Shown: positions 22,990-35,060, counted from the first letter of the stretch. The stretch is 64,000 bases of DNA from Anthopleura xanthogrammica (GCA_964019055.1 OZ025207.1:1839001-1903000), one strand, 5' to 3'. Notes: a model not told the origin generated them from the sequence alone. Program-made: numbers and translations.

Positions 22990-24770
22990 TTTGTAAACAT
23001 TTTGATATAGAACTCATAAAGGTATAGAAAAGGTCTTCAAATGCCAGTTGTAATATGGCTACCAACTCACCAAAATCAGATCGACAGTTAGTCAAACCTT
23101 CGTCTACAGTTGGTCAACATCTCCCTAATGCATGGTCAACAAACAGCTAACTGTTCTTGCCCCGACAAACAGTCGACAAATGGGCGACAACTAATCAACA
23201 ATCCGTTGTCAATCGGTGGACAGCTGACTAACAGTAGCTAGACAGATTGTTTGGCCGCTGATAGCAACTATTACCAGTCCAGGAGATCTGCAGAAGTGGG
23301 CAAATTTATTCTATTATTCTCATTATCTTCGATAGCACCTCTTGTGTTTCTAATTTTCCATTGACCATGCAGGTATGAGGCAAGCAAGAGTAGCTTTGAA
23401 GGTGACAAGGTAACAACTGGTTGAGATTTAGGTTGGAAAAGCTCGAAAACTTTCAAAAACTATGGGCTTTCAAACAAGATGGAGGCCAATTTTAATCATG
23501 AAGGTATGGTATGTGACACTTTATGTATGAAATTTATAGGGAACATTGATTTGTGTACAATCATTACTCCAAATGTCAGTAACGCCAACAATCTAATTGA
23601 AATTTTTTTGTGATCGACTAGATTAAGTTCAGCGTACAATCCATGTATAAATCATGGTGATTTTGAAGTCCTAATAAGAATTAATGGTTATTTTTGACAC
23701 TTCATGGAAGGATTACTCCAATGTTGCTGATTTTTGGTGTGTGGCATGGTCTTGGCCTGCTAAAGTGAGTAAAAATCTTTTTTTCAAAAAAATTCAAATC
23801 CTGATTTTTGATTGACAGATAACGGTCATAACCCCCCAGAATTGAGTGAATCGTAATTGAAATAACTAACCTAGATATAGAATGTCTAGTGCTATCTGCA
23901 TACGAAGTTTGAAAGTCATAGGGCAAGGGGGCCAGGTGACACAGGGTTAGACGTGCAAGACTAGTAAAGGTAGTGTAAATAAGTATTTTTTCAAGATATG
24001 ACTAAGAGTAATACTTGGAATATAGGTATTGGTATCATCTTTTCTGCCTGGTTGAGGAGAAGAAGAATATGTGTTGGATTGAAAATCGATGCGCATGCTC
24101 AGAAGTTACAGGTGATTTTGTGTGTCCGACTTTGTCAGGTCGAAAAATTAAAAACCTTCGTCACTTTATCTCCCCCTTAACTTGCAACAACTAACTAATG
24201 CATGTGATAGATAAGAGTAAGATCTACATTTTAATGTATAGATATATGTCATTTGTAGCCTATATTTATAGATATTGATGATTATTGTGAGCTATTTTGA
24301 CGATCGTGCAGCAGGTGCTTTTTCAAAATGGCGGATTACCAGGGGAGGGGTGGTCCTATGTGATGTTAGTGATATAGGAGGTATTATGCTCGGCTATTTC
24401 TTACTATATCTCAGGAAACCTGTAGGTCTATCGACATCAACATGGAGTACTAATTAAAGTACATGACCTGTAGAAGATATCTATGTTAGTTAGGAGTAGT
24501 CATGTGGTCATGCGCATGCGCATTAAGTGGATTTGGATGAGAGCTTTTACAGGATTCCCACCTTTCTAACAAAAGTTTAAAAATATGTTACTTATTCACA
24601 ATAACATCTAATAACTCAAAACCTTTACAGTCGTGCTGCTAGACCTCTCTTCTACGTGTTAGTGTATTTTATTTGTCTCCTGACCATTTAGCAGTCTCAG
24701 ACATTGTATGACAAAGTCGGACATTTGCTGACAAAGTCGGACATTTTTGTAAAACCTATTATATATTCAT
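22990..24770. other. Non-coding stretch
   Basis: No gene recognised. Near 23075-23260 GTCAAC/CAACAG/CGACAA-type hexamers recur (a diverged short repeat). TGTCCGACTTTGTCA at 24123-24137 has two inverted copies at about 24709 and 24730. Otherwise unstructured AT-rich sequence with short ORFs. Confidence 0.3.
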
Positions 24771-24855
24771 TATAATGTCTAATGACTTCAAACCACTACA
24801 GTCTCACTCCAAAATATTTCCTTTTTCAGTTTCTATCCAAACTTGGTATAACAAA

Positions 24856-27842
24856 ATGGATAATTTCGATCACGAGAATCCCGAGAAATGGAAGCGAGAA
24901 ACCCTTGCAACGGTCACTTTCTTGCAATTTCAGTTAGGGAAATTGCAAGATAGCGACCTTGAAGAAGACGTCATAGCTGCTAGACGTCTAGGCCACGCTC
25001 TGGCGTGTATAATGTGGCATTATAGATGCCGCATCAATGCGAGGCCGCCATCCAACAAGGAGAATGAGCCAGGAAACCAGGAGTTTTACAGACTCTGTTC
25101 TCTTGAGAAAAAGAAAGAAGAGGGACTTCAGGTCGAAGAGGTCCAAACCACCGTAGAGGTACAATCTGTTATGTCTATAATTACCTTTCATATTTAGTCT
25201 GTCTATACAGCACTCATATAAGTAACTATTTCATTGCAGACGGCCTCCACCTCGGCGCAAACCACGCCAACTGTTCTGAGTGTCCCCCTCACGGCCATAG
25301 ACACCACTGGCCTGCCACCATTATTTCGAGGGGATGTCCTTCGAGGTATGGGAGCCTCAACCAGCCTGCACGACCCCCACTCCTTCCGCTGCCCCTGCCC
25401 CTACTGCCCCGACTCCTACTGCCCCTGCCCCTACCCCTGCCTCTGTTCCTGTCCTATCGAGTGACGACGACGATGACGTCCAGGTGGTCTCGTCTATAGC
25501 CAAGCCAGAGGCAAAAAATAGGAAAAAAGAAGAAAAAAACACATGCCACATTTGCAAGAAGGATGTCTACAAAATATTGAGACACCTTAAACTTACTCAT
25601 GGCCTCGAGGGCAAGCAGCTTCAAGACGCCAGGGCTCTCTCCAGGTCTGCCCTCATCGACAAAAGGAGATCGGCCACCAGCCTTGGCACCACCAAAAATC
25701 CGCCAACAATCTGCCAAGTCTTCCACGAGCATTGTTGTGGAAACAGAGCTTGTGTCAGGAGCAGACTCAGGGAGTGAGTATGAACCTTCTTCCGACGAAG
25801 AAGAAGAAGATGAGGAGGAGGAGGAGAGAGCTGGAGATGATAACGTCTGCGACATATCTCCCCCTCCGTTGGTCGGCAAAGGGAAAGGCAAGGCAGCCAA
25901 ATGCTATACCATCAAGGACTACCTTGCCAAGTACCTTGTGTTCCGACAGACTCCACACGGGGGAGATATGTCGCAGCAGCAAGCGTTGGACAACACAGCC
26001 AGGGTAAGACACTACCATTGTTCGGTGCTACAAAGGTTAAGGGTTATTGTAAGGTGTACCGTTCCCTTTTAGATCCGGTTGCATTGCAAGAGCCGTCCTA
26101 GGGACAAGGGGAGAGGAGAATACCCTGATGAGCCTGGTCTGGGATATCGATGCAGTGTGGGCCCGGTTTTTCCAGCCAAACCGAGACCAGATGACCAAAA
26201 AGAGAAAAGCTGGGACCACACTGAAGGTGTACTCAACAACATTGCAGACCTTTCTAGATTGGCTACTAAATCATCAGATGCAATGCCTGAGTGTCCAGGA
26301 AACGGTAAGTATTGAAGCTAGGTGCCATCTAGTCAATTCACCATCGCTAAATCAGCATTTTCTTTTAGCAAGCAGTAACGAAGCTAACATCACTGCAATT
26401 TGCCTGGAGACACAGCCTTAAGAAGGATTGCTCGAAACAAAGGAATGAGCAGAAGAGGAAAGATACAAAACTTCAGCTCACTTTGGAGGAGGTAACATGC
26501 CGCCACCAGTTACCAACATTGGTGAGGCCAGTGAGCTCACAGACTACCTGGTCTCAATGCTTGCTATTGCCTTTGCAGCAAGGTATTATATTTGAAATAA
26601 TTGATGGTGTTATCATTATCATTTCACTGATAGTTCTCGTCTTTTGTAGAGCATCCCTTATTGCCAACTGCCTCGTCGCCGACTATGAGGAGCCCAGGCG
26701 CACTCTTGACACTGACGGCTATTATCAGCTGTCAGTGTCAGAGCATAAGACAGCCGACACCAACGGGCCGTTGACAATAATCCTCGATACTGAAGTAAGT
26801 TTTGTTGTTAATTCCGCCTTTAGACATTGATCCATAATAAATATGATACTTTTGTCCTTGTTTCAAAGACTATGAAGATGCTTCTCGCGTACAAGAGGTC
26901 CGTTAGGCCCTTCCTACTTCAAAGCAATGAAGTGGAGGGGTCTAACCACCTCTTCCTCAACTCAACGGGTCATGCGGCAGAGTCATCACGAGTCCATGTA
27001 ATGATGAACAGATTTCTTAGATGTACCAAGGTGCCTCTTGCCAAAGGCAAGAAATTTAAGTGCACAACAGTAAGAAAGGTACCTTTTACCAACTTTAACC
27101 CTGCATCTTTCGTACCGAAACTAACATCTGTATTGCATGTTTTTAGATATGGGTTACTCAACTGAAGAGTAGGGGAGCCACGGAAGCTGAGCTAGCAGAT
27201 CTAGCTCAGCTGATGAAGCACAGCCGGCGCGCCCAGGAGGCCTGGTACGACTTGACGCTCAAGTCGCAGCAGGCCAAACGGGCGTGCCAGGCAATTGGAA
27301 AAGAGTTCCGAGTAAGTATATCATCAAAGCCTGGAACTTTACATGAAACTTTTCTAATCCCTGGCGTCTTTGTTTTCATGCAGGAAGCTCAGGCCTCCCT
27401 ACCCTCTATGCCATCAACACCTTGGCCAAAAAAAAGGAAGCTAAATGAAGTAGACCGCAAAGAGGAATCCACAGTGCTTTGTCAATCCCCACACAGAAAG
27501 TAAGAGGTTCTTTTGCCCATTTCATATAATGCTATCGTATCGTAATATATCCAAATTCATTCATCTACAGATACCACGGCTCCCGCTGCCCATGGTCGAA
27601 CAGCCAGATGAATACTATAAAGCAGGGAATGGCTCTCTTGCTCAAGAGAAAGAGTTTCCCCTAGACCGAGGAAATACGAAAGGCTTCCCAGGATGGTCCA
27701 CCAACACTCTCAGCATTGTGGACCAAGTATGACTGCGATGATTGGCGTACGAAGTGCATTGAGAAGGTCCGCAAATGTATAAGTCTCGCCATAGGAGATA
27801 GATGGCCTCAAGCTCGGTTTGAAAAAAAATTACGAATTCATT
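24856..27842 (+). CDS. Crypton-like tyrosine recombinase gene, ten exons
   Basis: Exons: 24856-25158, 25240-26003, 26073-26304, 26369-26491, about 26496-26582, 26650-26794, 26869-27078, 27147-27311, 27384-27499 and 27571-27842, nearly all with clean GT-AG ends; several junctions checked in phase. An N-terminal helical region (MDNFDHENPEKWKRET) is followed by a Pro/Ala-rich linker, an acidic stretch, one C2H2 finger (CHICKKDVYKILRHLKLTHG) and a Glu-rich block. VWARFFQPNRDQMTKKRKAG and QLSVSEHKTADTNGPLTII lead into a recombinase core with CTTVRK (Arg), H-x-x-R in KHSRRAQEAWYDL and a following Tyr. The last exon (CPWSNSQMNTIKQGM) is SANT/Myb-like and has one TAG at 27661. Exon 2 needs two frame changes (near 25350 and 25670), so decay or misreading is possible. 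Related repeated genes are known to me from cnidarians as YR or Crypton-like. Confidence 0.65.
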
Positions 27843-27975
27843 AAAAAAAGAAATTTTATGTACTAAATGGTTGTTGATTCTTGTTTTTGGGGGGTGAATA
27901 GTCAAAGTGCCAATGTCAGTAAAAGTGTCCGATTTGATCACACCTACATAAAAGACAGTTGGGGACTTTAAGGTA

Positions 27976-28272
27976 GGCATATTTACTGATTGGAGATCGG
28001 TATATACAACACTAGCCAAGTTGTCCGGTGCCTCAGTGTTCACTAAGCTAGATGCGAACTCTGGATTCTGGCAGACTCCTCTGGCAGAAGAATCCAGACA
28101 TTGTACAACCTTCATAACACCATGGGGTAGGTTCATGTTCAATGTCTTGCCCTACGGAATATGCTCAAGTTCTGAGAAATTCCAAAAGAACATGAACCTG
28201 ATCCTGGAAGGAATGGAGAGAGTTGAAAGCAGCATTGATGATGTCCTTGTACATTTTGTTGCGGAACACTAG
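27976..28272 (+). pseudogene. Gypsy-type reverse transcriptase fragment
   Basis: About 95 codons of LTR-retrotransposon RT: LAKLSGASVFTKLDANSGFW, ITPWGRFMFNVLPYG, then SSIDDVLVH where the catalytic motif would be (Y/F replaced by I). Ends at a stop after 28270. No LTRs or other pol domains attached. Confidence 0.8.
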
Positions 28273-28293
28273 ATGACCGCTAGAGTCAAGGGA

Positions 28294-28622
28294 GCCAAAA
28301 TTTATCCCCAATCTTATTGCAATGCGACAATGGATGCAGTGTGGAATAGGTTTCTATTCACACTGTATAAATTAGAGCAGTGCATTTAAGACCACGAGTT
28401 ATGAATATATTATTCACTTGGCTCAACTGCAGGACCAGCAACGTCGGCGCGACAGACATCGGCGTAACACCATCAGGTATGATTAGAAGCCTGGCATGGA
28501 AGTCCTCCCTTGTTATTTTCCCCCCTCTCCCAACCCTTATCACACTGTGATCATTGTTGGGTCGCCAAAATTTATCCCCAATCTTATTGCGATGCGACAA
28601 TGGATGCAGTGTGGAATAGGTT
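28294..28622. repeat. 59-bp direct repeat
   Basis: The block starting GCCAAAATTTATCCCCAATC and ending GTGGAATAGGTT occurs at 28294-28352 and 28564-28622 with one substitution. It encloses about 210 bases without a gene. Confidence 0.85.
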
Positions 28623-28928
28623 ACTGTTTGGATTGTGTTGATGTAAATGTTATTACTGGGATGCCTTTGGTCTTTTTTTGTCTTCTCCATGACAAAATGA
28701 TCATGTTGCGCAATACTACCTAGAGACCATTGCAGCCTTAGTCAGTGAAGCTTCTGATTGGTTAGGCCTCTGCGCCATGAAAACAGCATGTCAGGTCATG
28801 TGATTTACATTGTCATTCTTGATGGACAGGGTCACATGACTACCCACAAAGGTTTGTATTTGTGGTCGTGCTTTCAAAAACGACTTTTCGAATTCTACGG
28901 CTATTTTTGAAGTGAAAGACAGTGAACT

Positions 28929-29215
28929 ATGGATGTTAATGTACAGAATCTTACACTCTTCAATCGTCAGAGTGTTAAGGTTAAATGCAAAGACGAGGAG
29001 ATCTCCGAGGTAGAGATTCCTACTACCCCTTCCATTCATGAGGGAGCTCTCCCAGCACCTCAATTTCCTGCAATCCAAATTCACCATGTGACTTGAAAGA
29101 TCATTGAGCATGCTGAAATTGCAATAGCCGAACAACTGGACCAGGCCCATGAAGTCCCTAATAAAATTTCAAAGCAAGGTGACGAAATTCAGCACACGAT
29201 ACCCGACCTAAAGTG
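28929..29215 (+). other. Short ORF with one stop, unrecognised
   Basis: The ATG at 28929 starts MDVNVQNLTLFNRQSVKVK. The frame stays open, apart from one TGA near 29096, to 29215 (HEVPNKISKQGDEIQHTIPD). The composition looks coding, but no domain is recognised. It lies between two Gypsy fragments and may be a gag remnant. Confidence 0.25.
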
Positions 29216-30041
29216 ATTAAATCTCCATCCAGAATTATTCCTTAGTTTGTTATCAAGAAGAGATTTTCCCTGAAACCTTCTTACGATGTTAACAAACTAC
29301 CTAGCCAAACCATACCAGTTTGTAGTTTTAGTTTACAGTTTCAGATAAAAAACCCAGTAAGTTCCGTCATCCAAAGAAAAACCCTCGGTTATGATATTCA
29401 CGCTCAGCTTGTGTTTTACAAACAAGAAACATTTGAGTAATATCTGGGTTCGATAATAACAATGGACACTAGGTTTTAATATTATACCTTTCAGTTCTTA
29501 AGTAAAAGAATTATCACTGAGGTTGTTGCATCAAATCAGCGGAGTTTTTCAGCTTCCAAGAGTTTCCATTTTTCCTATATCACAAGATAAGAATAAAGTT
29601 GAGTTTTATTCCATACATGTTTACTTTATTACTAAATCTAAAATATATATATATATCTCAACATATCATGTAACAACCAAACGCATCTTATTCTGATCTA
29701 AAACAAAAATGGCATGATTTACCTGGACCACACCTTATACCCTGCCGACAACCAAACCCAAGGACGATCAGACAAAAACCTCTGCTCGCAGGGTAGATCA
29801 AACCTACTCCACTTACATCAAGTCCGAGAATAAATGTTTACGCAAGCTCTATTTTGCTGACTGCTGTGAACCAAAACTAGAGGAGCAAACTCGGGTGAAT
29901 TACGAATAAAGGGAATTTCTTCAAACTGTTGATTAGTAAACTACGGCAATTTAAAAAAGTATATATAACTATTCAACACTGTGACTAAATTCACACTAAA
30001 ATATACCGTGATTTGGGTTTCCAGCATGTATCTTCCATTAT
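29216..30041. other. Non-coding stretch
   Basis: AT-rich, with a short (AT)n tract near 29646. No ORF or repeat recognised. It may hold degraded internal Gypsy sequence, since RT lies upstream and integrase downstream. Confidence 0.3.
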
Positions 30042-30475
30042 CGAGGCAAAGAATTTGAAAATCATCTCTTTGCACAACTGGAGAAATTGAGTGGGATCAA
30101 GCATTCCAGGAATACACCCTACCACCCCCAGGGAAATGGACAAACCGAACGGTTCAATCAGACCCTACTTGGAATGCTGCAGACACTGCCAGAGGGGAAG
30201 AAGAGCAGGTGGAAATAATCCTTGAACTAAAACTGCTACCACCCAATTTTCCAACTTCTACTTCCAATTATCCCAGTCAGCGAGGATGATGCCGCTAGGT
30301 TTACCCTAGGTGGGCAGTCTCACACACCTGTATCCAACGAAATAATACCTGACACCTTGGTAGAAGAACATAGATACCCCACTCGAGTACTGGTGGCACC
30401 AGCGAGATTTGGTTACAATGGTTACGTTAACCAAGTGCAGGCTCAAAGACCAATGCAAGGACTCACTGACTATGA
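30042..30475 (+). pseudogene. Gypsy integrase C-terminal fragment
   Basis: The frame from 30042 reads RGKEFENHLFAQLEKLSGIK and then YHPQGNGQTERFNQTLLG, which contains the third catalytic residue of the retroviral-type integrase core, ending at a stop at 30218. Beyond a decayed gap, EHRYPTRVLVAPARFGYNGY (30367-30426) resembles the C-terminal end of such polyproteins. Confidence 0.7.
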
Positions 30476-30482
30476 ACCGAGG

Positions 30483-30793
30483 GTTGTACATCGGAGTGTT
30501 AACTCTAAAGTAAACGTGGAGAGGCAGCGTCTATTTGCTCAAAAATCCAGAAGTATAGATGCAATACCACCAACTTAAGCTGCTCTTAAACAACACATTT
30601 TATGAGCAGTGTACCAAGGAGCACTAATATGGGGACAGGTTCTATTGAAGAAACCAGATATTACGAACCTAGAGCATTGTGGGTGGTTGAGAAACAGTGA
30701 AGTATGGAAACCTTTGTGGACAACTATCTCCCAGGCGAAAGAACTGTGTAACTGCGGAGACCATTGCCAGGAGGACCTAGTTTTGTCAAGGTA
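30483..30793 (+). pseudogene. C-terminal piece of an unnamed WTTLPEAS-type family
   Basis: One frame reads RQRLFAQKSRSIDAIPPT, a stop, AALKQHIL, a stop, YQGALIWGQVLLKKPDIT, and EVWKPLWTTISQAKELCNCG. This order (KRLF..K.R..D.IPPT, GQ.L, W.P.WTT...A...C) is the C-terminal pattern of an uncharacterised repeated cnidarian family. The N-terminal half of what appears to be the same family is at 60.0-61.1 kb. Two in-frame stops. Confidence 0.45.
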
Positions 30794-31113
30794 AACCAGT
30801 TCATATCGACAAAAAGCTAGAAATACTCTAACATTATGTACTCTAAAATTATGTTTTTAATTCAGGTCTTATTTGAGTCACGTGATCATGTGATCGACTG
30901 AAAATTGCCAAGAACAATCCCTTGTATGTTGCAGATGTCTATTCAAGTTTTGTCTACAAACTGCATCAAATACCCTAAAAAACGTCTTTGTGATTTGTCA
31001 GCCTCGTTTCCATGCTGAAGCAAAATGGTGGATTTTGGACATGCACATTACTAGAAATGTACGTCATATCTCAGATGCCTCCATATCCCAAATTAATCAG
31101 TACATTAAGATAA
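30794..31113. other. Non-coding gap
   Basis: Contains a TCACGTGATCATGTGA palindromic E-box cluster near 30880. No gene recognised. Confidence 0.3.
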
Positions 31114-31536
31114 GTGTGCCAAGTTTCATGCTTTTATCACAAAACGAACAATTTTTCACTTAAACAGCCTCACTATAACCTTTCCCCGATTAAAAGGAAC
31201 AAGAAAAACACCGTCGACTATGCAAGCCTAACTTTGCAAGTAGACGAGAACCATACGACTTCAGCTCTTTGTTATTCCAAGATAAAGATAAAGATCCTTG
31301 AAGAAAAGGAACACAGCAGATGTCCTATCAAGATGGCCCAATATACAAGGACGTCAGATGGCCCAAAGATCCTGATTGACGAGAAGACAGTCATTACCAC
31401 TCTTAGCGAACTAGAATATAGTTTCCAGTTTAATGAAGACGAAAAACAACTGACTAGAATCGCAGACCTCAAAGAAAGCAGTATGGAGGATGGCATAGCC
31501 GTTTGTGCTAAAGGTGTAAAGATCTTTCCCACCAAG

Positions 31537-33501
31537 GGCATGTTGTAAAACGTGGACTGGACTGGACCGGACTGAACTGGACTAGACTCAAAATGGACTC
31601 AAAATGGACTCAAAATGGACTCAGTTTAAACCAAATTTTAATACATTTTGTAAATGATTCCGGTTGCGGTTGCAACCCATCCCGCCATTCTAGCTTCGGA
31701 TCACCGATTAAAGTACTTAGGAAATGACAGAATGATACTTATACCACAGCACGGGTTCCAGAGACTCGTGTGGGGTAGACTTTTTATGGACGGGCCATTA
31801 GAAAAGGAGAACAAATACATAAAAATATCGTATGAAAGAATACATCGAGAAAAAAGTACGTTCTAACAAACTAACAAACAAAATTCAAAGAAGACACTCC
31901 TTCCCCCTTACAGTTTTGTGACATGTAGTAATCTAAGGTCTGGACAGAGTTAACTCTGGTCTGGACATTCTCAAAGTTGGTTGATGCGTTCTGGCGGTAA
32001 TAAGATACCTGATATATGTTTGCCTTTCTTCAAGTCCACTGTCGAGTCATGGCGTTTAAAATTCCATGCCTCACAGCAAAACCAAAGAAAAATCCTATTG
32101 ATTTGCCTAGCTTTCAGTGGAAAGAGATTCAAACAAAAGAAGAAATCGTGCGTGGGTCGTTTGGAATTGTTTTTAAATGTTCACTGGAGACAGGAAAGGA
32201 GGTGGCCGTAAAGAAATTGAGTGCCGAAGGGCAAGATGACCAACGAAGGTTTATCAAAGAAGCTCCCTAGTTGAAAAGAGTGAAAGGTCATGAAAATGTG
32301 GTATCCTTCTCAGCGTTTTGTTGTGACCTGTACTCAATCATGCTGGAATATTGTGCCTTTGACTTTCAACCATACGGCATCGAGAAGAAAGTCAATTCCC
32401 TGAATGAATTCCTTGGTTTTACAGATGCCAAAGGGTTCATTTCAGGGGATCTGTCGCAGCTTGCCGTTCCTATTGCCATTCAAATATCGAGTGGCCTACA
32501 ATTTCTTCATAGCAAAGGAATTGACCACAGGGATATCAAGCTGCAAAACATCCTATTGAGCAATCTCCATTATTCAAGTATTACTGACCCAGAAATCAAG
32601 TGTCAATTGTATGCTGAGAAGCCAATTATTTGCAAATTAAGTGATTTCGGAGAAAGCCCATCTCTGAATATCCAGACTGAGGAACTGGCCCTTAATTCGA
32701 GAACAAAGAGAATAAATCGGGGCACGAGATATTACATGGCCCCTGAAATCATCCAGAGTTCCGTGAACTATGCTTCTCAACAGGACTTATTCAGAGCTGA
32801 TATTTGGTTTCTCGGCGTCACTCTCTATCATGTACTGAATCCAAACCTGAAGTACCCATATCTGCATAATATGGAGAAAGATCATGTCAAGTCATGCCAG
32901 AACACCACCCAGAGTACGGTGCTCTTCGCATCACCGATTGGGCTTCGGTCGACAAAGCATTTCGCTTATGCTGCCAGTTCAACCCTCTAAGTAGACCTAA
33001 GATTTCGGACATTAAGCAGCTTCTTTCAAGTAATACCGCAGAAGAGGGTACTGGCCTTTCAAAAAGTGACTATTAATACTACCATTATCCCAGCACCAAT
33101 ACCGTTCTTATTCATAGGGTCCTTAATTTAGGGTTTGGAAGGGGGAGTGGGGTTTTGGGGAAGTGTAGGGGGCATCACAATTCAATCAAAATGTGTTGAA
33201 GAAGCTTCATCATTGCGCGGGAATGACCGCAGGGGTTGAGTCTTCTCTGTAAAAGTCAAACATAGCCGCGCGGCCAGTAGATCTCACGGATTTTGCTCAA
33301 ATTTGGGGTCCTAAATACGAAATCAATAATATTTTGTCCATTTTGAGTCCATTTTGAGTCCATTTTGAGTCCATTTTGAGTCCTTTTTGTGTCCATTTTG
33401 GGTCCATTTTGAGTCCATTTTGAGTCCATTTTGAGTCCATTTTGAGTCCAGTCCAGTCCAGTCCAGTCTGGTCCGGTCTAGTCCACGTTTTACAACATGC
33501 C
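31537..33501. mobile_element. Pack-MULE-like element carrying a kinase
   Basis: Ends GGCATGTTGTAAAACGTGGA in inverted orientation at both sides; CCCACCAAG flanks it directly at 31528-31536 and 33502-33510 (9-bp target duplication, the Mutator size). The TIRs continue inward as 11-bp minisatellites (GGACTCAAAAT units and their complement; left to about 31625, right from about 33330). Inside is a kinase pseudogene (32049-33073) and about 400 bp of unidentified sequence. No transposase, so it is non-autonomous. MULE transposase relics exist elsewhere in the window. Confidence 0.85.
32049..33076 (+). pseudogene. Captured protein kinase pseudogene
   Basis: The ATG at 32049 (MAFKIPCLTAKPKKNPIDLP) leads into a full kinase domain: RGSFGIVF (glycine loop), VAVKKL, IMLEYCAFDFQPYG, HRDIKLQN (canonical catalytic loop), CKLSDFGES, RYYMAPEI, ADIWFLGVTLYHVLNP. 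A TAG at 32268-32270 interrupts it between the lysine and alpha-C regions. A frameshift near 32890 moves the end into another frame (DWASVDKAFRLCCQ...NPLSRPKISDIKQLL). There is no intron, unlike the paralogue at 12.2-15.1 kb. Motif order and the MxFK.P.L start place both in one family. It lies wholly inside the TIR-bounded element. Confidence 0.85.
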
Positions 33502-34070
33502 CCCACCAAGACCATTACCAGTTCAACTAACGGCACAAACAAGGTTGCACAAGTTGTTCTCATGGATACTACAGACACTATCCAACTCGACATCTGGAAC
33601 GAGCAGATCGACCAAGTGAATGAAAACAAGGCGAATGAATGATAGGTTTTATTTTAATATGCTTACCCTCTCAACCCCAAAACCACGATTTCCTAATAGG
33701 CGTCTGATTTACAAGATAATGCATTCACATATTACAACATTTATAATTCATTTATAATTTCTTCAGGTCTATAGAATCTCCAACTTGTGTAACACTTATT
33801 GGAACCAAAAGAAACAGCTTACCGGGACCATGCAAACGATCAAAAAGGAGTCCACCCATCCTCAGTTGAATTCTCTTCAATTCAATGACGACGGGACATG
33901 GAATCAGGCCGATGATGAGACAACTACTATCCATGTTGCACAATTTACGACCGTTGAAGAAGTCCAAAAATACAAGACGTGTCTAAACTGTAACAAGGGA
34001 ATCATGCAATTTCAGTTCAGTATCATAAAATGTGATCACTGTAATCACATCATGAAGGCCACCGCATGAT

Positions 34071-35060
34071 TTGGCAAGCAATATATTATCTGAAGAAGCC
34101 GAATCTGAACTCCCGCCTTCAGTCTTCTATGATCAAGAGAATAAAGGTCCAAAAGTTAAAGAAGCTTTGGCGAAACGAATAAACGAATCGTTTACTACTA
34201 AACCTATTGAAGACAAGATGAAGCCTCTGCTTCAGAAATATCACACGCCCGAAAATTGTGAACTCTTGCGTGTGCCACAGGTGAATTCACCTTTGTGGAA
34301 TGAGCTTCCACACAAAGCGAAATCTGTGGACCTTGGCGTCCAAGAAATACAAAAGATGATTGTTAAAACTGGTCAAGTTTTAGTGTCTTTGGCTGAATCA
34401 GCCAGAAAGGCCAAAAAGAAGAAAGAGCTCCTTGACCAACAAGAGCTCCTTGGAGCCCTTTCTGATGCTCTGGCATTCATTGGGAATGCCGGTTTTCAGA
34501 CATCACTTAAGCGGCGAGATTTGCTTAAGGCTTCTCTAAAAACTACCAGTCTTTATGCTCCGCTTTTACTCCAGTTACAACTCACCTCTTCGGTGATGAT
34601 TTGTCTAAGAAAGTAGATGATATCGCCAAGGCGAACAGAATTGCCGTCAGGATTACCAAGAACCCTGATACTCGAGCAAGTGGTGGAAATAGGAACCGCA
34701 ACCCCCAAGGACACAAGGACAAGGCTCTCAGGCTTTTTTGTCCTCAAAGCCGGGCTCAGCTCGTTATGAGAAAAAGCAGTCAACAGAGTCAGACACTGCT
34801 GTTCAGAAACACAAGTAAATGCTGTAAGTGTTTCTCCCTTTGCTGGTAATCTAGCTTATAAAGTCCATAAATGATCTAAGATCACCACAGACCATTGGAT
34901 TTTACAATCTATCCAAGGCTATCGTCTTGAATTCGAGACAAAACCATGGCAATTTCGTCGTCCGGTCTCCCGACCTATTTCTGACTGAGATCACGCTTTA
35001 ATTGACTCTGAGGTCGAAAAATTGCTGATAATTGGACCGAGTCTATAATTATTTGGATAG
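34071..35060 (+). pseudogene. DIRS-like gag and start of RT
   Basis: 34074-34616 reads SELPPSVFYDQENKGPKVKE, PENCELLRVPQVNSPLW, KSVDLGVQEIQKMI and SLKRRDLLKASL. After a frameshift near 34600 comes LSKKVDDIAKANRIAVRITK. This is the capsid-like ORF1 pattern of tyrosine-recombinase retrotransposons in cnidarians. The usual RT entrance follows at 34880: DHWILQSIQGYRLEF, then DSEVEKLL, with one stop. The rest of RT is lost before the LINE at 35.3 kb. Confidence 0.55.

Larger units (their letters stand above)
31114..34069 (+). pseudogene. OB-fold (RPA-like) gene, split by an insertion
   Basis: Part 1 (31114-31536) reads NLSPIKRNKKNTVDYASLTL, SALCYSKIKIKILEEKEHS, KILIDEKT, ending IFPTK. Part 2 resumes at 33502-33510, after a 9-bp duplicated target, with VAQVVLMDTTDTIQLDIWNE. 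A GT-AG intron then leads to the exon at 33767 (VYRISNLCNTYWNQKKQLTG...), which ends in a zinc ribbon CLNCNKGI...CDHCNH and a stop at 34067. The two OB-like beta segments plus zinc ribbon match replication-protein-A-type single-strand-DNA-binding proteins that recur in cnidarian genomes. The frame before and after the insert is the same. No start codon is evident at the 5' end. Confidence 0.6.

Noticed and set aside
24123..24745. Inverted copies of TGTCCGACTTTGTCA as MITE ends
   Set aside because: Similarity does not extend beyond 15 bases, one side is duplicated and no target duplication was found.
25357..26018. Minus-strand ORFs with poly-Ser and GAGAVGVGAVG stretches
   Set aside because: Complement of the Glu-rich and Pro/Ala-rich plus-strand exon of the recombinase gene.
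26583..26649. Hydrophobic stretch (IIDGVIIIISLIVLVF) that could be a membrane helix
   Set aside because: It is the translation of an intron with clean GT and AG ends; the exons on both sides join in phase without it.
33297..33629. Minus-strand ORF with repeated MDSKWTQNGLK
   Set aside because: Shadow of the 11-bp GAGTCCATTTT minisatellite forming the right TIR of the kinase-carrying element.
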